Part shown: positions 4,695-6,129 of the stretch, piece after piece
Numbering within the stretch: position 1 is the first letter of the stretch
Layout: each line of letters opens with the position of its first letter
NCBI GenBank assembly: GCA_028717165.1
Contig: JAQUOK010000212.1
Coordinates: 1-6,129 of the forward strand
Reading direction: 5' to 3'
DNA from: Victivallaceae bacterium
Lineage (GTDB): Bacteria > Verrucomicrobiota > Lentisphaeria > Victivallales > Victivallaceae
Length of the DNA stretch: 6,129 nt
Notes under the pieces: generated by a model
Told to the model about the DNA's origin: nothing
Seen by the model: only the letters and a program-made list of their open reading frames with translations
The model's database searches: none
Program-made: the position numbers and the translations under genes

Positions 4695-4702
4695 TATTTA
4701 AA
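4695..4702 (-). promoter_or_regulatory. TATA box of the 41-aa gene
   Basis: TTTAAATA on the minus strand is preceded by a purine-rich AGAAAGG that could act as a BRE. It lies 29 nt before ATG 4665 and just after the 96-aa gene ends. This is one of the better archaeal promoter matches in the window. Confidence 0.55.
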
Positions 4703-4718
4703 CCTTTCTTCTCATATT

Positions 4719-5009
4719 TCAGAGCTTCTTAAGAAATACCCTATAAACTCTATGGCTATTATTCCTTAACGAATTTATCCGGTCATAAGAAATCGGTGGT
4801 TCTTCTTCATTTTCACTAACACTATTGGCCAATAAGCGGACGGCATTATTAACTGCAGTCGTATTCCGATTGCAGAGTTTGCTTAAACGAGTCAGAGTTA
4901 ATGGATATTTATAGCAATCTTTCGTTCCGTATAACTCTCGGTAATAATATCTTATCTTCTCCAGAACCAAGTCTAAAAAACGCTGTTGGCGTTTGTCAAG
5001 CTCTTCCAC
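4719..5009 (-). CDS. 96-aa winged-helix DNA-binding protein, start uncertain
   Basis: This small protein has a long N-terminal helix (residues 5-27), a helix-turn-helix at about 37-62 (LTLTRLSKLCNRNTTAVNNAV) and a C-terminal hairpin at 72-95 that fits a wing. It is probably a transcription regulator of the element. The first usable start is GTG 5009, but this has neither an SD nor a TATA box. The same frame stays open upstream, and a perfect SD (GGAGGTGAT, 5057-5049) lies there without any ATG, GTG or TTG at working distance. An ATC at 5042-5040 is at the right spacing and would add 11 plausible residues (TKRTWIRSGI). Either a rare start is used or the start codon has mutated. It follows the 61-aa gene by about 80 nt and may share its transcript. 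Confidence 0.7.
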   Translation of the reverse strand: MEELDKRQQRFLDLVLEKIRYYYRELYGTKDCYKYPLTLTRLSKLCNRNTTAVNNAVRLLANSVSENEEEPPISYDRINSLRNNSHRVYRVFLKKL

Positions 5010-5047
5010 AATTCCGCTTCTTATCCATGTTCTTTTTGTGATTACGA

Positions 5048-5057
5048 CATCACCTCC
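5048..5057 (-). promoter_or_regulatory. Orphan strong Shine-Dalgarno before the 96-aa gene
   Basis: GGAGGTGATG on the minus strand is an ideal SD, but the following 20 bases hold no ATG, GTG or TTG except an ATG formed by its own last bases, which gives only two codons (ATG-TCG-TAA). In the 96-aa frame the codon at 5042-5040 is ATC, one change from ATG. Confidence 0.55.
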
Positions 5058-5089
5058 ATTTCCCCGGCGGGTAGTAAGGCACAGAAAAA

Positions 5090-5275
5090 TCAGCCTTCAA
5101 ACAAATCATGGTTATCCCGGGTATATTGACGTTCGGAAATTTGTTCAAGGGTCTCATTCAAGGTTTCCTCGAAATCATCGAGTTTACCTGTGACTTCTTC
5201 AAATTTGTTTAACAAATTCTCCAAGCCCTTGAAAAACTCCAGCGCCAAGTCTTCATATTTAGTTTCATTTTCCAT
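5090..5275 (-). CDS. 61-aa acidic coiled-coil protein
   Basis: ATG 5275 to TGA at 5092-5090. The protein is acidic, and residues about 8-48 form one long amphipathic helix with heptad-like spacing of Leu, Phe and Ile (LALEFFKGLENLLNKFEE, LDDFEETLNETLEQI), predicting a coiled coil or helical bundle. There is no catalytic motif or membrane segment. It lacks an SD, but a TATA-like box lies 20 nt before the ATG. It lies 42 nt after the 199-aa regulator and before the 96-aa winged-helix gene. The form would suit a small oligomerising or partner-binding protein of a plasmid or virus. The family is not recognised. Confidence 0.7.
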   Translation of the reverse strand: MENETKYEDLALEFFKGLENLLNKFEEVTGKLDDFEETLNETLEQISERQYTRDNHDLFEG

Positions 5276-5295
5276 AACTCTAGAATGACAACAGC

Positions 5296-5304
5296 TTTAA
5301 AATA
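5296..5304 (-). promoter_or_regulatory. TATA-like box of the 61-aa gene
   Basis: TATTTTAAA on the minus strand ends 20 nt before ATG 5275, in the gap after the 199-aa gene. The position fits a leaderless archaeal mRNA and explains the missing SD. Confidence 0.5.
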
Positions 5305-5317
5305 GACGCTCACGAAT

Positions 5318-5917
5318 CTATACAATTTTTGGCGGTTGCCTAAGCAACTGTTCGCAAATCTTAGTCCCCTCAGGTGTGAGCTTATAAAGTTTTGAGCTTC
5401 GCAGTTTCGTATATCCGGAAACCCTGATCAACTGTGCTTTCAAAAGATAGCTCATCGCATAGTGGGTCTGGCTGAGAGTGATAGGATAAACCCGGCTTAA
5501 CCTTTTCCGGATAGCGGCCAGAGTTATCCCGTTTTCACAGTAACCTTTAATAAAGAACATTTCCTTTAAAACAAGTTTTCGGGTTTTTCCGGCAATGACC
5601 ACGGCGTATTTGTTCCAGTTAAACTCACTGTCTATTGGCGGAATTTTAATAGTGAATACCCGTTCCACCAACTGTCGTCCGTAATCCGTAAGGTAATAAA
5701 TCCTGCCGGTAAACTGCTGCGGAGTTAAGCATTCGGCGATGCCTCGCTCGATAAATTCACGCATCAATCTTGAAATATCACCAAAAGCTATTTTCCGGTT
5801 GAACTTTCCGGCTTCCCGTAAAAGTTCTGTTGGAGTCATCGGTTTTGACATTGCCAGTAATGCCGCCTGCTTCTGAACTCCCCAACTTACCCATTTTACA
5901 TCTGTTTTCTTTACCAC
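5318..5917 (-). CDS. 199-aa tandem winged-helix DNA-binding protein
   Basis: Two winged-helix domains follow one another. Domain 1 covers about residues 10-87: the MTPTELLREAG helix at 27-37, a recognition region near 44-58 and the wing GRIYYLTDYGRQLVE at 71-85. Domain 2 covers about 103-193, with TLAAIRKRLSRVYP, then TLSQTHYAMSYLLKA as the recognition helix and KLYKLTPEGTKICEQLL as wing plus last helix. The YxLTxxGxxL wing pattern occurs in both, so the protein looks like an internal duplication of a MarR/PadR-like fold. It is probably a transcription regulator or replication-control protein of the element. The start is GTG 5917, supported by a TATA box ending 23 nt upstream and no SD. It is the first gene of the right-hand run. 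No ligand-binding domain is visible. Confidence 0.8.
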   Translation of the reverse strand: MVKKTDVKWVSWGVQKQAALLAMSKPMTPTELLREAGKFNRKIAFGDISRLMREFIERGIAECLTPQQFTGRIYYLTDYGRQLVERVFTIKIPPIDSEFNWNKYAVVIAGKTRKLVLKEMFFIKGYCENGITLAAIRKRLSRVYPITLSQTHYAMSYLLKAQLIRVSGYTKLRSSKLYKLTPEGTKICEQLLRQPPKIV

Positions 5918-5940
5918 TTTACAGTAGGAAAAAAAGATGA

Positions 5941-5949
5941 TTAAATATA
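5941..5949 (-). promoter_or_regulatory. TATA box of the 199-aa regulator gene
   Basis: TATATTTAA on the minus strand, preceded by AGAAAC as a possible BRE, ends 23 nt before GTG 5917. A strong archaeal promoter match at leaderless distance. Confidence 0.6.
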
Positions 5950-6129
5950 GTTTCTTACGACTCTATAGTGAAATTTGAGATTTTTTCCAATAACTCAGCA
6001 ACTTTATTTATAAATTCAAGACGGATAGAAATGGATATGACTAAAGGGAAGCAACGTCTGCTGAAAGTACCGCAGAACTTATCAATGATTGTAATTTTGG
6101 TTTAGCTTATATTTAACCTCAATAGATCG

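Noticed and set aside
5949..6100. Minus-strand frame without a start, containing a ribbon-helix-helix-like stretch (LVISISIRLEFINKVAELLE)
   Set aside because: About 50 codons with no ATG, GTG or TTG at a sensible place and no SD; resemblance is slight. It may be a remnant, but a homology search would be needed.

Overview
The window looks like accessory DNA from an archaeon, most likely part of an integrated element or plasmid. Three things point to this. The tyrosine recombinase is of archaeal type, with a C-terminal Cys4 zinc ribbon and a GWTQGSDM..Y block. At least five genes on the right two-thirds have an AT-rich TATA-like box about 20-29 nt before a start codon that lacks a clear Shine-Dalgarno (SD) sequence. 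The small tandem winged-helix and AbrB-like proteins are also typical of archaeal mobile elements. No rRNA, tRNA, CRISPR array or core metabolic gene was seen. I cannot name the genus. All supported genes lie on the minus strand, so transcription runs from high to low coordinates.

Right part (about 5950 down to 3940) is a run of small genes with their own promoters: a 199-aa tandem winged-helix protein, a 61-aa acidic coiled-coil protein, a 96-aa winged-helix protein whose start is unclear, a 41-aa protein, and an AbrB-like protein overlapping a 108-aa protein of unknown function. A 59-bp direct repeat (3898-3956 and 4563-4621) carries the 3' half of the 41-aa gene. One copy is inside the intact gene. 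The other is a headless remnant fused to the end of the 108-aa gene, so the AbrB/108-aa pair sits between a whole gene and its duplicated tail.

Middle (3606-2362): the tyrosine recombinase/integrase, with a possible terminator. Upstream of it are about 350 bases without a convincing gene. Downstream, at 1818-2405, are about 590 bases holding a regulatory leader and possibly a decayed plus-strand gene.

Left part (1910-73) is a more GC-rich cassette of DUF2958, an ArdC-type antirestriction protein and a 54-aa zinc-binding protein, followed by a 37-aa ORF. Here the genes have strong SD sequences and hairpin-plus-T-run terminators, including one directly in front of DUF2958 and one in front of the 37-aa ORF. 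The leader before DUF2958 also has a perfect SD followed by a bare start-stop (ATG-TAA). The cassette therefore looks different in origin from the TATA-driven genes to its right, and is probably a defence-evasion module acquired by the element.

Together, the integrase would move the element, the small DNA-binding proteins would control its genes, and the DUF2958-ArdC unit would protect incoming DNA from host restriction. This combined picture is inference from gene content.
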